A DNA stretch of 64,000 nucleotides from assembly GCF_001592265.1 (NCBI RefSeq), contig NZ_BCWP01000007.1, positions 1-64,000 of the forward strand, in the 5' to 3' direction. This DNA is from Curvibacter delicatus NBRC 14919 (lineage in GTDB: Bacteria > Pseudomonadota > Gammaproteobacteria > Burkholderiales > Burkholderiaceae_C). Below the pieces are notes generated by a model that worked only from the letters and a program-made list of their open reading frames with translations, searched no databases and had not been told where the DNA came from. The translations under genes and the position numbers were made by a program. Below, piece after piece: positions 1 to 11,292 of this stretch. How positions within the stretch are numbered: position 1 is the first letter of the stretch; each line of letters begins with the position of its first letter.

Positions 1-90
1 CCCAGAGTGCGGCTAATCCCTTTAGCCCGATTGATTGCAAATATGGCTTTAACGGCACAAGGCATTCGTGCTCCAAGAGTGCAAAACTGA
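1..90 (+). other. Possible 3' end of an upstream open frame cut by the window edge
   Basis: Frame 1 is open from the first base to a TGA at 88-90, giving 29 codons with an Arg/Leu/Ala-rich sequence that I do not recognise. It may be the C-terminus of a gene lying outside the window or chance. It faces the smr stop at 121. Bases 91-120 hold nothing I can name. Confidence 0.2.
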
Positions 91-120
91 GCATTAGATT
101 TCCTCTATGCCTTCGGCGTC

Positions 121-762
121 TCAACTTGTCGGCTGCAACAGCACCACCAGTGCCCCAGCCCCACCTTCCGCCGGCTTGGCCTGCGCAAAGGCCAGCACTT
201 CCTTCTTCTGCACCAGCCAGCTGTGCACGCGGCTCTTCAGCACCGGCGTCTTGCCCGGCGAGCCCAGGCCCTTGCCGTGCACCACTCGCACGCAGCGGAT
301 GCCATGTTTGCGGGCGTCGCGGATGAACTGGCCTAGCGCGCTGCGCGCTTCGTCGGTGCGCAGGCCGTGCAGGTCGATCTCGCGCTGGATGGCCCAGTCG
401 CCGCGACGCAGTTTGCGCGTCACGTCCGGGCCGATGCCGGGGCGGCGAAAGCTCAAGTGTTCATCGGTGTCGAGCAAGGTGCTGACGTCGAATTCGTCGC
501 TGATGGCCTCCTGCAGAACCGCCTGTTCGTCGCGCTCGCGCTGCACCGGGATGGGTTTGGGTTGCTCTTTTTTCAATAGCGCCTGGCGCTTGTCGTTCAA
601 GGGTTTGACGGCTCCCGCGGCCTTGATGAACAGGTCCTTGTCGGCCGTGGCCTGACGCGCGGCGCGTTCGCGTTCCGCCTTGCGCTCGGCTTCCAGTTTG
701 GCCTGTGCCTCGATGGCCTTCTTGACCTGCTTCAGGTCAGCGAGCGATTTGACCTTCACCAT
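121..762 (-). CDS. Smr domain-containing protein (MutS2 C-terminal-like nuclease domain)
   Basis: Predicted 213-residue cytoplasmic protein with a C-terminal Smr domain. A charged, probably coiled-coil N-terminus (about 1-70) precedes an Smr domain at about 125-210 that carries the family hallmarks IDLHG (129-133), HGKG (162-165) and GGAGAL (200-205). Stand-alone Smr proteins of this size are structure-specific DNA or RNA endonucleases. The ATG at 762 overlaps the radC stop in a TGATG arrangement, so translation is probably coupled. A GTG one codon upstream (765) is the alternative start. The pairing with radC suggests a DNA maintenance role, but the substrate is unknown. Confidence 0.88.
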   Translation of the reverse strand: MVKVKSLADLKQVKKAIEAQAKLEAERKAERERAARQATADKDLFIKAAGAVKPLNDKRQALLKKEQPKPIPVQRERDEQAVLQEAISDEFDVSTLLDTDEHLSFRRPGIGPDVTRKLRRGDWAIQREIDLHGLRTDEARSALGQFIRDARKHGIRCVRVVHGKGLGSPGKTPVLKSRVHSWLVQKKEVLAFAQAKPAEGGAGALVVLLQPTS

Positions 763-1445
763 CACACCAGCCCCTGCTCGGCCATGGAGAGTGCCTGCCC
801 GGGCGCGACGATCACGTGGTCGAGCACGCGCACATCCACCAGCGCCAGCGCAGCCTTGAGCGCCTGCGTCAGTGCCTCGTCCGCGCGCGAGGGCAACACC
901 GTGCCGCTGGGGTGGTTGTGCGCCAGCACCACGGCAGCGGCATGGTGGTGCAGGGCGCGCAGCACCACCTCGCGCGGGTAGACGCTGGTCTGCGTCAGCG
1001 TGCCGCGGAACAGCTCTTCCAGCGCCAACAGGCGATGCTGGCTGTCGAGAAACAGCACGGCGAATACTTCGTGCTTCTTGGCGTCCAGGTGCAGCTGCAG
1101 GTAGTGCTTGACGGCCTCCGGTGTGTCCAGCGCAGCGCGTTCCTTCAACTGCTCGGCCATGGCTCGCCGGGCCAGCTCCAGCACGGCCACCAGTTCGGCC
1201 CGTTTGGCCGGCCCCAGGCCCTTGATGCGTTGGAGGTCGTCCGCCGTGGCGTGCAGCAGGCCGGCCATGCCACCAAAACCGGTCTTGGCGTCCAGCAGTT
1301 CCTGTGCCAACTGCAGCACGCCCTTGCCGGCCAGCCCGGTGCGCAGCAGCAGGGCCAGCAGCTCGGCGTCGCTCAGGGCGCCGGGGCCGCGGGCCAGCAG
1401 CTTTTCACGCGGGCGCGCGTCGGGAGGAAGGTCTTTGAGCGGCAT
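762..1445 (-). CDS. radC: RadC family DNA repair protein (JAMM/MPN domain)
   Basis: 227 residues, normal length for RadC. The N-terminal part has helix-hairpin-helix-like segments (about 25-95, with [14 protein letters not shown]). The C-terminal MPN+/JAMM domain holds the metal-binding set HNHPSG (176-181) and D189. The biochemical role of RadC is unsettled: it was named for a radiation phenotype later assigned elsewhere, and homologues are often tied to mobile-element or natural transformation biology. It is the first gene of a two-gene unit with smr. It is divergent from fkpB, from which it is separated by 56 bases. Confidence 0.93.
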   Translation of the reverse strand: MPLKDLPPDARPREKLLARGPGALSDAELLALLLRTGLAGKGVLQLAQELLDAKTGFGGMAGLLHATADDLQRIKGLGPAKRAELVAVLELARRAMAEQLKERAALDTPEAVKHYLQLHLDAKKHEVFAVLFLDSQHRLLALEELFRGTLTQTSVYPREVVLRALHHHAAAVVLAHNHPSGTVLPSRADEALTQALKAALALVDVRVLDHVIVAPGQALSMAEQGLV

Positions 1446-1470
1446 CAGAAGCGGGGTGGGCCGGGGTTTT

Positions 1471-1476
1471 TACAAT
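1471..1476 (+). promoter_or_regulatory. Candidate -10 box for fkpB-ispH
   Basis: TACAAT lies 25 bases before the fkpB ATG in the 56-base divergent gap with radC. No convincing -35 is visible at the usual distance, so this is only a candidate. The same hexamer recurs just ahead of serS and dctP. Confidence 0.35.
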
Positions 1477-1501
1477 AGAGGCCAGTTTATAGGGACTTCA
1501 T

Positions 1502-1956
1502 ATGACCTCCACCCCTCCCCGCGTCCAGGCAGGCTCCTTCCTGACCCTGCATTACCGCCTGGCCGGCCCGGCTGGTGACATCATCAACACCTTCGAGGGC
1601 AAGCCGGCCACGCTGTCGCTGGGCACGGGGGAGCTTTCCCCCGCGGTGGAGCAGTGCCTGATCGGGCTGGAGGAGGGGGCACGCCAGACCTTCGAGTTGC
1701 CGGCGGGTGCCGCTTTCGGCGAGCGCAGCCCCGACATGCAGCAATGGCTGGCGCGCAAGGTGCTGACCGAGATGGGTGACCCGCTGGAGCAGTACAGCCT
1801 GGGTGACGTGGTGCAGTTCCCCACGCCCGACGGCCAGGGCCGTTTTGCCGGTGTGGTGCTGCAGGTGCGCGAGGACGGCGCCGTGCTGTTCGACTTCAAT
1901 CACCCGCTGGCGGGACAGCCGGTGACGTTTGAAGTGCAGCTGCTCGGGGTGCTGTG

Positions 1957-1957
<1 letters not shown>
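1502..1957 (+). CDS. fkpB: FKBP-type peptidyl-prolyl cis-trans isomerase (SlpA/FkpB)
   Basis: 151 residues, matching the SlpA/FkpB class of FKBP isomerase-chaperones with an insert-in-flap domain. The FKBP fold opens with a beta strand and the TLHYRLAG segment at about 15-22, and continues with the [13 protein letters not shown] stretch typical of the family. It catalyses prolyl isomerisation in the cytoplasm and has holdase activity. There is no signal peptide. The stop overlaps the ispH ATG (TGATG), the same fkpB-ispH coupling seen in many Gram-negative bacteria including E. coli. Confidence 0.92.
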
Positions 1958-4776
<2,819 letters not shown>

Positions 4777-4870
4777 GCCGGCACGACGGCCGGCAAGTGC
4801 CGCCGGCATTCAGAAGGTGAACCGCGGAAGTGTCGTACCGAGTCATTCGTTTATTCAAGGGAGAAGCATC

Positions 4871-5329
4871 ATGACTTCATTGTTGTCCCGTCGTTTCATG
4901 TGGGGTGTGGTTTTGCTTGCGGGCTGCGGGGTGCTGCCGTTGGCGAACGCCAGTGACCTGCCCACCGTGCAGCAGCAAGGCGGCATCGAATACCTGAGTG
5001 GGGGCATCGGCCTGGAGGAATCCACCGCGATCGATGCCGAGAGCCGCAAGTGGCCCCTGACATTGCTGTTCTCGGCCAAGAGATGGCAGCGTTCGGTCTA
5101 CACCGCGGATGCGAAGGTCAGCCTTCGGGATGGACATGGCAAGTTGCTGCTGCAGATGCAGGCCGACGGGCCCTTTCTTCTGCTCCGACTGGTACCGGGT
5201 ATCTATGTGGTCGAAGCGACACTGAACGGCACAGTGCTGCAGCAGCGGATCGTGCTGAAGAAGGGGGAGCCGGCGCGCGTGGTGTTTGTCTGGCCGGAGG
5301 TTCCGACGGACGAGCCGGCGCAGGACTGA
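4871..5329 (+). CDS. Secreted protein with a carboxypeptidase-regulatory-like beta fold, function unknown
   Basis: 152 residues from the ATG at 4871, which has a good Shine-Dalgarno (AAGGGAGA) seven bases upstream; in-frame codons further 5' have none. The N-terminus is a signal peptide ending near ANA. The sequence LAGCG inside it resembles a lipobox, so a lipoprotein is possible. The body has alternating hydrophobic strands and a segment (VSLRDGHGKLLLQ, then GIYVVEATLNG) typical of small beta-sandwich CarboxypepD_reg-like domains. I do not recognise a specific family. It is followed by a strong bidirectional terminator. Confidence 0.75.
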   Translation: MTSLLSRRFMWGVVLLAGCGVLPLANASDLPTVQQQGGIEYLSGGIGLEESTAIDAESRKWPLTLLFSAKRWQRSVYTADAKVSLRDGHGKLLLQMQADGPFLLLRLVPGIYVVEATLNGTVLQQRIVLKKGEPARVVFVWPEVPTDEPAQD

Positions 5330-5351
5330 GCTGTTCGCCGACCAGGCGGAA

Positions 5352-5394
5352 CAGAAACAACAAACCCCGCCATGTGCGGGGTTTGTTGTTTCTG
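5352..5394. terminator. Bidirectional rho-independent terminator, 19-bp perfect stem
   Basis: Arms at 5352-5370 and 5376-5394 are perfectly complementary with a 5-base loop. The stem has a GC-rich core (CCCCGC/GCGGGG) flanked by A/T-rich outer halves, so T-rich tracts follow it in both directions. It separates the converging gene at 4871 and aroG. Confidence 0.85.
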
Positions 5395-5406
5395 GCGACT
5401 TGCGGC

Positions 5407-6477
5407 TCAGGCTTGCCGGCGCTGGCGCACGGCGTGTGCCAGGGTCTCCAGCACCGGCACGGTCTGTTCGAAGCTGATGCAGGCGTCGGTGATGGATACG
5501 CCGTAGGCCAGCGGTTTGTTCGGCACGAGGTCCTGCCGGCCTTCGTGCAGGTGGCTCTCGATCATCAAGCCGATGATGCGGCGGTCGCCGGCGGCGATCT
5601 GGGCTGCCACGTCCTTGGCTACTTCGATCTGCCGCTGGTACTGCTTGCTGCTGTTGGCGTGCGAGACGTCGATCATCACCTGCGGCGGCAGGCCGGAGGC
5701 CTGCAGCACCTGGCAGGCGGCATCCACGTCGGCGGTCGCATAGTTGGGGGCCTTGCCGCCGCGCAGGATGATGTGCACATCCTGGTTGCCGCGGGTCTCG
5801 AAGATGGCGGCCTGCCCCATCTTGGTCATGCCCATGAAGGCATGCGGTGCACGCGAGGCCACCACGGCATCGGCGGCCACCTTGACGCCGCCGTCGGTGC
5901 CGTTCTTGAAGCCGACCGGGCACGACAGGCCGCTGGCCAACTGGCGGTGGCTCTGGCTTTCGGTGGTGCGCGCGCCGATGGCGCCCCAGCTCACCAGATC
6001 GCTGATGAACTGCGGGCTCAGCAGGTCCAGGAACTCGGTGCCCACGGGCAGGCCCAGGTCCACCACGTCGAGCAGGAGCTTGCGCGCCATCTCCAGACCC
6101 TCGTTCATGGCGAAACTGTCATCGAGGTGCGGGTCGTTGATGTAGCCCTTCCAACCAACGGTGGTGCGGGGTTTCTCGAAATACACACGCATCACCACCA
6201 GCAGGTCTTTCGCATGCTTGTCGGCTTCCTGCCTGAGCAGCCGGGCGTAGGCCAGGGCCTGCTCATGGTCATGGATGGAGCAGGGCCCCACCACCACCAG
6301 CAACCGGTCGTCCCGCCCTTGCAGCACGGCAGAGATGTCTTGCCGCGAGCGCTCCACCAGGGCCAGCTGTTGCTCGCTGGCGGGCAGGCGCTCTTCGAGC
6401 AAGGCCGGGGTCATGAGAGGGCGTACACACGAGATGCGGGTGTCGTCGATGCGGGTTTTGTCCTGGGTGGAGAGCAT
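5407..6477 (-). CDS. aroG: 3-deoxy-7-phosphoheptulonate synthase, class I (DAHP synthase)
   Basis: 356 residues. It condenses phosphoenolpyruvate and erythrose 4-phosphate in the first step of the shikimate pathway. Type I-alpha signatures include GPCSIHD (64-70), the phosphate-binding EKPRTTVGWKG (101-111) and the PVGFKNGTDG loop. Length fits the feedback-regulated AroF/G/H group, but which amino acid inhibits it cannot be read with confidence. I chose the ATG at 6477 because it gives the family N-terminus (MLSTQDKTRIDDTRI). An in-frame ATG at 6525 would add 16 residues, and neither has a clear ribosome binding site. A 7-bp inverted repeat (6507-6523) lies 30 bases upstream. Confidence 0.95.
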   Translation of the reverse strand: MLSTQDKTRIDDTRISCVRPLMTPALLEERLPASEQQLALVERSRQDISAVLQGRDDRLLVVVGPCSIHDHEQALAYARLLRQEADKHAKDLLVVMRVYFEKPRTTVGWKGYINDPHLDDSFAMNEGLEMARKLLLDVVDLGLPVGTEFLDLLSPQFISDLVSWGAIGARTTESQSHRQLASGLSCPVGFKNGTDGGVKVAADAVVASRAPHAFMGMTKMGQAAIFETRGNQDVHIILRGGKAPNYATADVDAACQVLQASGLPPQVMIDVSHANSSKQYQRQIEVAKDVAAQIAAGDRRIIGLMIESHLHEGRQDLVPNKPLAYGVSITDACISFEQTVPVLETLAHAVRQRRQA

Positions 6478-6601
6478 GGAATCGTTCAAATGGCAAAGCG
6501 TTGAGAGCCATCCGTGGGATGGCATCGGGTGCGGGTCAGGATGGCAGGGCCTTACGGGGGCGAGATCGTGCTGGCAAAAAGGAGTCTCTCGGCGGTGTCT
6601 T

Positions 6602-7393
6602 TCAGCTGCCCAGTACGCCCTTGAGGCCGGTGTAGATCGATACGGCCGTGGTGCCCACGGCCACGATCGAGCTGCCGTACTCCTCCAGTTTCTTGATCAA
6701 GGTCCCGAGCTGTTGCGGTGTCAGATTGCCACCGACCAGGCGGGAGATGACTGACATGAGCAAGGTGTCGCGAAGTTTCCCCGCCGGCCGGTGACTGCGC
6801 GAATGCAGTACGCCACCGAGCAGCATGCCGGTCAGGAAGCTGAAGGAGATGCTGGCGGCATATTCAAGGTATTCGCGCCACTCAAAGGCGTTTTGCGGCA
6901 GCACAGGCGTGCCATCCACCAGGCTGGTGATCCAGCTCATGCCGATGACCGAGGCAATGGCCAGAAACACGGTGCCGGCAAACCAGGGCAGGACCGCGCG
7001 CCGACGGCGCAGAAAGAGCACCAAGCCAAAAGGCAGGGGCACGGCGATCGAGATGATGCGCAGGTACAGCAGGTTGGTGTCCAGGGCGATGGTGATCAGC
7101 CAGTGCGACAGCAACAGCAGGCCCAGAGGCAGCAGGATGAAGACGGTCAGGTTGAGCAAAAAAGCCAGCGGCCCTGTGCGGACGGGGTGGAGCCGCTCAT
7201 GGGCACTGGCCAGCTGCTGTTCCAGATCACGAATGCGCGCATCAAAGCTGGCAGGGTCTGCCACAGCCGCCAGCTGGCCCTCCAGCTTGGCGATTTTTTC
7301 CAGCAGCGGCTTGAAGAGATAAAGGTCCCGCGTGCAGACCTTGCAGACCAGTGCCTCGTCTTCGATGTCACTCAGGCAATACGGACACTTCAT
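6602..7393 (-). CDS. Zinc-ribbon membrane protein of the CHAT operon, function unknown
   Basis: 263 residues. The N-terminus is a rubredoxin-like zinc ribbon with CPYC (3-6) and CKVC (17-20). A short coiled coil (about 28-68) follows. Then come about four transmembrane segments (roughly 74-98, 108-128, 137-157, 176-196) and a C-terminal cytoplasmic or amphipathic region (about 200-263). The ATG overlaps the preceding gene's stop in TAATG, so it is translationally coupled to the secreted protein upstream. It is the last gene of the three-gene unit headed by the TPR-CHAT protein. No catalytic motif is visible. A sensor, anchor or assembly role is a guess. Confidence 0.8.
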   Translation of the reverse strand: MKCPYCLSDIEDEALVCKVCTRDLYLFKPLLEKIAKLEGQLAAVADPASFDARIRDLEQQLASAHERLHPVRTGPLAFLLNLTVFILLPLGLLLLSHWLITIALDTNLLYLRIISIAVPLPFGLVLFLRRRRAVLPWFAGTVFLAIASVIGMSWITSLVDGTPVLPQNAFEWREYLEYAASISFSFLTGMLLGGVLHSRSHRPAGKLRDTLLMSVISRLVGGNLTPQQLGTLIKKLEEYGSSIVAVGTTAVSIYTGLKGVLGS

Positions 7394-7833
7394 TATTTGT
7401 TGACGACGATGGTCATCGTGCTGTTGGTCTCGCGGCCAGCACTGTCCTTGACGGTGACGCGCAGGGTGTGTTCACCCGGCGGCACTTCGGCTTGCTGGAA
7501 GTCGATGCCAGTCGGGGTGATGGCGGATTGCAGGCGCGAGGTCAGGTCCACGAACGGTGATTTCATGTAGACCACCTTGACCGAATTGGGGTCGATCTTC
7601 TCGCCGCCGCGGGCTTCGAAATTGAGTTTGAGGTTGAACGGCGATTTGACCGCTGCCTCCGGCTCGGGCGACACCATCTTGATGGCGGGGCCGCGCGAAA
7701 TGCCGCGCGTGGCCAGGGCGCCCGCGGCCGGAGGCAAGGCAGCCTCCTTGGCAGTGATCAGGGGAGCGGCGAAAGCCGTACCCTGGGCGAGCAGACCAGA
7801 CAGAAGCGCAGAAGCCAGGACAGAACGAATCAT
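7393..7833 (-). CDS. Small secreted beta-sandwich (Ig-like) protein of the CHAT operon
   Basis: 146 residues from the ATG at 7833, which has a near-perfect Shine-Dalgarno (GGAGG) six bases upstream. The signal peptide covers about 1-22 and ends AFAA. The mature part begins with a low-complexity Ala/Pro stretch. It then has one domain (about 52-146) with the look of a bacterial Ig-like or cadherin-like fold: a VSPEPEAAVKSP opening, a GEHTLRVTVKDSAG hairpin and a final strand TMTIVV. Such domains usually bind proteins or sugars. It is sandwiched between the exported CHAT protein and the zinc-ribbon membrane protein, so it is a candidate periplasmic partner. Confidence 0.8.
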   Translation of the reverse strand: MIRSVLASALLSGLLAQGTAFAAPLITAKEAALPPAAGALATRGISRGPAIKMVSPEPEAAVKSPFNLKLNFEARGGEKIDPNSVKVVYMKSPFVDLTSRLQSAITPTGIDFQQAEVPPGEHTLRVTVKDSAGRETNSTMTIVVNK

Positions 7834-7903
7834 GTTTACCTCCAATCATTCAACACTTGCACAAAAGATCATGCCCAGCCACCCGTGCGCATCGCGCCTG
7901 GGG

Positions 7904-10900
7904 CTAGTCGCCAACCACCATGAAGGGTGCCCAGAAAAGGGGATGGGCATAAGAATACTTCATTGCCTTGCCGTCGCTCATGCCGCCCTGGTCGATCAGC
8001 TGCAGCATGGCCTGGCGCAGGGCGTCGGATTTCGCCAGCGCCTTGTCGCCGGTCTGCTGGCGCCGGAACAGGTCGGTCATCAGCAGACGGGCTGCCACGG
8101 AATCGACCGGCCAGTTGGAGACCAGCAGCGCCTTGGCGCCAGCAAAAAAGAAGGCACGGCCCAGGCCGGACACGGCCTCCGAGCCCGAACCTTCGCCAGA
8201 TGCGGTGTTGCAGGCCGAGAGCACCACCCAGTCGGCATTGAGCTTGAGGGTCAGCACCTTGTCCATGGTCAGCAGACCGTCATCCTGGTCGCCGGTCACC
8301 TCGGGCGATGACAGCGCCAGGGCCGGTTGGCTCAGGCCGTCGAGTTCTCCCGGCACCAGGCCGTGGGTGGCGAACATCACCACTTTGCGGTTCGAGAGAT
8401 CGGCTTCCATGACAGCCTTAACGCTGGCCTGCCGGTTCAGGTAGACATCAGAAGGTGCCGCGCCCAGCACTTTGGCGATTTCGAGGATTTCCTGCTTGGT
8501 ATCCGGCAGGCGCGGCAACAGGCCCAGTTCCGCAGAGCTGACACCCGCTGTCTTGGGCGCGCTGCGCAGGTTCAGGGGCAGGCCGCGCGTGGCCAGCTGC
8601 GTCGATCTGGCAGCTTGTGCCTTCTCGGCGCTGCGGTACTGCTCGGCGCTGAAGAAGGGGTCGCCGAAGCCGATGAAGTTCCCGCGGTTGGGGTTGCCCG
8701 GCGGCGTGTTGCGCAAGGCGGTGAGCGCCGTGACCGAGGGCAGCTGGGCAATGGCGATGTCGCGCACCAGCCAAGGCACGGCCTTGTAGCTGGCGAACGG
8801 TACGGCGGGCTTGCCGGCAGCCGCTGTGTCCTGCGTGACCAGGACCGACAGCGGCAGCTGTCCCAGTTCGGCATGCGGTACCACCAGCAGGACTTTCTTG
8901 CCTTTGAGGCTTTCCTGCACCGGCGCCAGGATCTGCTGGTAGAGCAGGAAGGACGCCTTCACGTCGAAGGGGGGGATTTCATCGATCGTCGCCACACCAG
9001 GATCCAAGGCGCGGCGCAAGTGGCTGACCTGCTTGGCCATCTCGCTGCGCCCCAGTGCCACTGCCTTGAACAGCGGAATGTCGTGCTGGCTGATGGCCCA
9101 GACATAGGCCTCCTTCTCGGCGAAGTACCACGACACCAGCACTTCATCGGCGCGCAGCAGGGCGCGCGTGCGCTCCACCGTCGCCGGTTTGGGCTCGACC
9201 ATCTCGGCGTAATCAGGATATTTGCGCTCGATCTCCTTTTTCAGGGTTTCGCGCTCGGCTTTGAACGTCGTGATGTCCTGCCGGATCTTGGCCTGTACCG
9301 ACGGCAGCTGTTGCTCAGGCGGGGCGGCCAGCAGGCCGGTCAGCAGTTCCGACAAGGAGTTGACGCGACGTTGCAGATCCTGTTCCTTGCGCGCCAGTTG
9401 GGCCAGCAACGGGTCCTTGATGTTGGCGCGTGCGGCGCTGGCGGTCAAAGCCCGTTGCACGCCGCTGCTTTTGGCCAGATCGGCGACGCGGAACGCTTCG
9501 GCGGCCGCGGTTTGTGCCTGGGTCGGGTCACTTTGGGCGATCCGGGCCAGCAAGGCGACGTAATTCTCGAACAGGTAGGTGGTACGTTGCTGTTGTTTGA
9601 TGCTGGCGGTATCGTTCTCGGCATCGCTGCGCGTCTGGTCGACCAGCGTCGGCGCCGCTTCACGAAATGCCGCATGGGCTTCCTTCAGCTTGCCCTGGTT
9701 CTGCAATGACACGGCATGGAAGGCTGCAATCAAGGCGGTGCGCGGCGAACTCTTGCCGGACTGGGCCTCGGATCGCTTCAGCATGTGTTCGGCCATGGCC
9801 AGGGCTTCGGGCTGCTTGCCGATTTTCTGCATGGCCAGCACCCAGTCCAGATCGTCCGGGCGGAAGGTCTTTTCAAGGGCCGGATCCTTGCGTACGCCCG
9901 CCATCATCTCGTTGAAGACCTTGTCGGCGGCCTGGTACTGGCCATCGGCGACCAGCGCCGTGGCATAGAACTTTCGTGCCATGGCCATGACGCGCGATTC
10001 ATCGGTGATGCCGCTCTCGGTGTGGGCTTTCAGCGAGGCTTGTGCCAGCAGAACCGCTTCCGGAAAGCGCCCTTGCTCAGAGACGATTTTCGACATCGTG
10101 GCCAAGGCCTTGCCCACATCGGTGGAGTTGCGGCCGAAGTTGTCCAGGGCCAGTTGCAAGGCTTCGCGGGCATAGAACTCGGCGTCGATCAGCCGTCTTT
10201 GCTGCAACAGGACATCGGCCAGGTTCATGTTGCGCAAGATGATCTGGGACAGATGCATCCGGGGATTGTTGGTGCCGTCGCTGTAGGTCCTCTCGCCACT
10301 CCCCAGATCGTCCGCTTTGGTGGCGCTGTTCTTGGCCGCCTGGTAGTTCTGGTTCAGCAGGCGCAAGGCTTTGCGCAAAGAACGTTCGCTTTCGACCCAC
10401 AGGCCCTGCTGCCACTGGAGGGTGCCACGCGCACTCTCCACATTGGCTTCCCAGATGGAGATGTACTCAGCCACCGAGGGGGCGCGGCGCAGACGGTTCA
10501 GCAGGTTGTCCATCTCGGTGAGCGTTGTTTTGGCAATTTCAAAATTGCCCACGGCCGCGTGATTGATCACCAGCAAACGATTGATCGTCAGCAGGAAACC
10601 ACCTGCCTGCGGTAGGCCGCGCACAATATTTTTGGCCTTGTCCAAGGCGCTGATGGCGTTTGCCATATTGCCGGAGAAGCTCTCCAGCACAGACAGATCG
10701 ATCAAGTCCCGGATTTCCAGCTTGGGATCGCTCAGGCGACGCTCAAGCGCTGCGACCCGCATCTCGGCCACAGCTTCACTCATCCGGCCCAGCTTCTGGT
10801 TGGCCAGAGCGCGCTTGAAATGGAAGTTGTTCCAGGTCGGGTTGTCCGCGTCTGGCGCCGGTTGGGGCAGGGCCAGGATTTTTCGGGCCTGTTCAATTTC

Positions 10901-11092
10901 GGTCAGGTCGACCTTGCCCTGTTCCAGCACACGCAGGATGTCCTTGACATCACGTGGCGGCGGCTTGATGGCGGCAATATCCACCTCATCGGTACTTTCC
11001 CGTGCAGGCGCTTGGGCCAGGGATGTGTTGAACCAGCACCCTGTCAACAGGGTCATGGCGAGCATGAATGCGGGACGGGTGAGGGGTCGCAT
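7904..11092 (-). CDS. Exported TPR-CHAT protein (caspase-like peptidase)
   Basis: 1062 residues. A signal sequence opens the protein. It can be read as a lipoprotein signal (LTGC, Cys19) or as a signal-peptidase-I site after SLAQA a few residues later. Tetratricopeptide-like helical repeats fill about 70-500, followed by a coiled-coil linker (about 570-650). The C-terminal CHAT domain covers about 680-1062. The caspase-type dyad is complete: H910 in FATHG (8363-8365) and C961 in LSACNT (8210-8212). The protein ends with the family's HPLFWAPFMVVGD block. CHAT domains are clan CD cysteine peptidases; known TPR-CHAT proteins act in cytoplasmic immune complexes, whereas this one carries an export signal. 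I chose the ATG at 11092 because translation from 11149 would bury the signal peptide. It leads an operon with the next two genes (70-base and overlapping spacing). Substrate unknown. Confidence 0.9.
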   Translation of the reverse strand: MRPLTRPAFMLAMTLLTGCWFNTSLAQAPARESTDEVDIAAIKPPPRDVKDILRVLEQGKVDLTEIEQARKILALPQPAPDADNPTWNNFHFKRALANQKLGRMSEAVAEMRVAALERRLSDPKLEIRDLIDLSVLESFSGNMANAISALDKAKNIVRGLPQAGGFLLTINRLLVINHAAVGNFEIAKTTLTEMDNLLNRLRRAPSVAEYISIWEANVESARGTLQWQQGLWVESERSLRKALRLLNQNYQAAKNSATKADDLGSGERTYSDGTNNPRMHLSQIILRNMNLADVLLQQRRLIDAEFYAREALQLALDNFGRNSTDVGKALATMSKIVSEQGRFPEAVLLAQASLKAHTESGITDESRVMAMARKFYATALVADGQYQAADKVFNEMMAGVRKDPALEKTFRPDDLDWVLAMQKIGKQPEALAMAEHMLKRSEAQSGKSSPRTALIAAFHAVSLQNQGKLKEAHAAFREAAPTLVDQTRSDAENDTASIKQQQRTTYLFENYVALLARIAQSDPTQAQTAAAEAFRVADLAKSSGVQRALTASAARANIKDPLLAQLARKEQDLQRRVNSLSELLTGLLAAPPEQQLPSVQAKIRQDITTFKAERETLKKEIERKYPDYAEMVEPKPATVERTRALLRADEVLVSWYFAEKEAYVWAISQHDIPLFKAVALGRSEMAKQVSHLRRALDPGVATIDEIPPFDVKASFLLYQQILAPVQESLKGKKVLLVVPHAELGQLPLSVLVTQDTAAAGKPAVPFASYKAVPWLVRDIAIAQLPSVTALTALRNTPPGNPNRGNFIGFGDPFFSAEQYRSAEKAQAARSTQLATRGLPLNLRSAPKTAGVSSAELGLLPRLPDTKQEILEIAKVLGAAPSDVYLNRQASVKAVMEADLSNRKVVMFATHGLVPGELDGLSQPALALSSPEVTGDQDDGLLTMDKVLTLKLNADWVVLSACNTASGEGSGSEAVSGLGRAFFFAGAKALLVSNWPVDSVAARLLMTDLFRRQQTGDKALAKSDALRQAMLQLIDQGGMSDGKAMKYSYAHPLFWAPFMVVGD

Positions 11093-11255
11093 GGCAGCCT
11101 TGGGATGAAATGGTCTGCGCACTCTAGCGCAGACGGGACAAAAGCGCATCCCCCTCCTGCGAGGACGGTGGGCGATTCCCCGTGATCAGCCTGACAGAAG
11201 GCATGGCCCCGTCTTCTGACGGCAAGCTGTTGCCGGAACAGGGCGGGAGATGGGC

Positions 11256-11261
11256 CACAAT
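11256..11261 (+). promoter_or_regulatory. Candidate -10 box for purT
   Basis: CACAAT lies 32 bases upstream of the purT ATG in the 200-base divergent gap with the CHAT gene. A TTGCCG at 11230-11235 is the nearest -35-like hexamer, but the 20-base spacing is long. The rest of the gap (11093-11292) shows no other structure I can name. Confidence 0.25.
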
Positions 11262-11292
11262 CCTAGGCGTCAGGTATTTCCCATCTTCAGAC

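Noticed and set aside
4777-4830. GCCGGC-rich palindromes after the peroxiredoxin gene
   Set aside because: Several overlapping short palindromes can be drawn, but none has a T-rich tail or a single dominant fold.
7904-11092. Assignment of the TPR-CHAT gene to the CRISPR-linked Craspase family
   Set aside because: No type III-E effector (gRAMP), other cas gene or CRISPR array is nearby, and the protein has an export signal.
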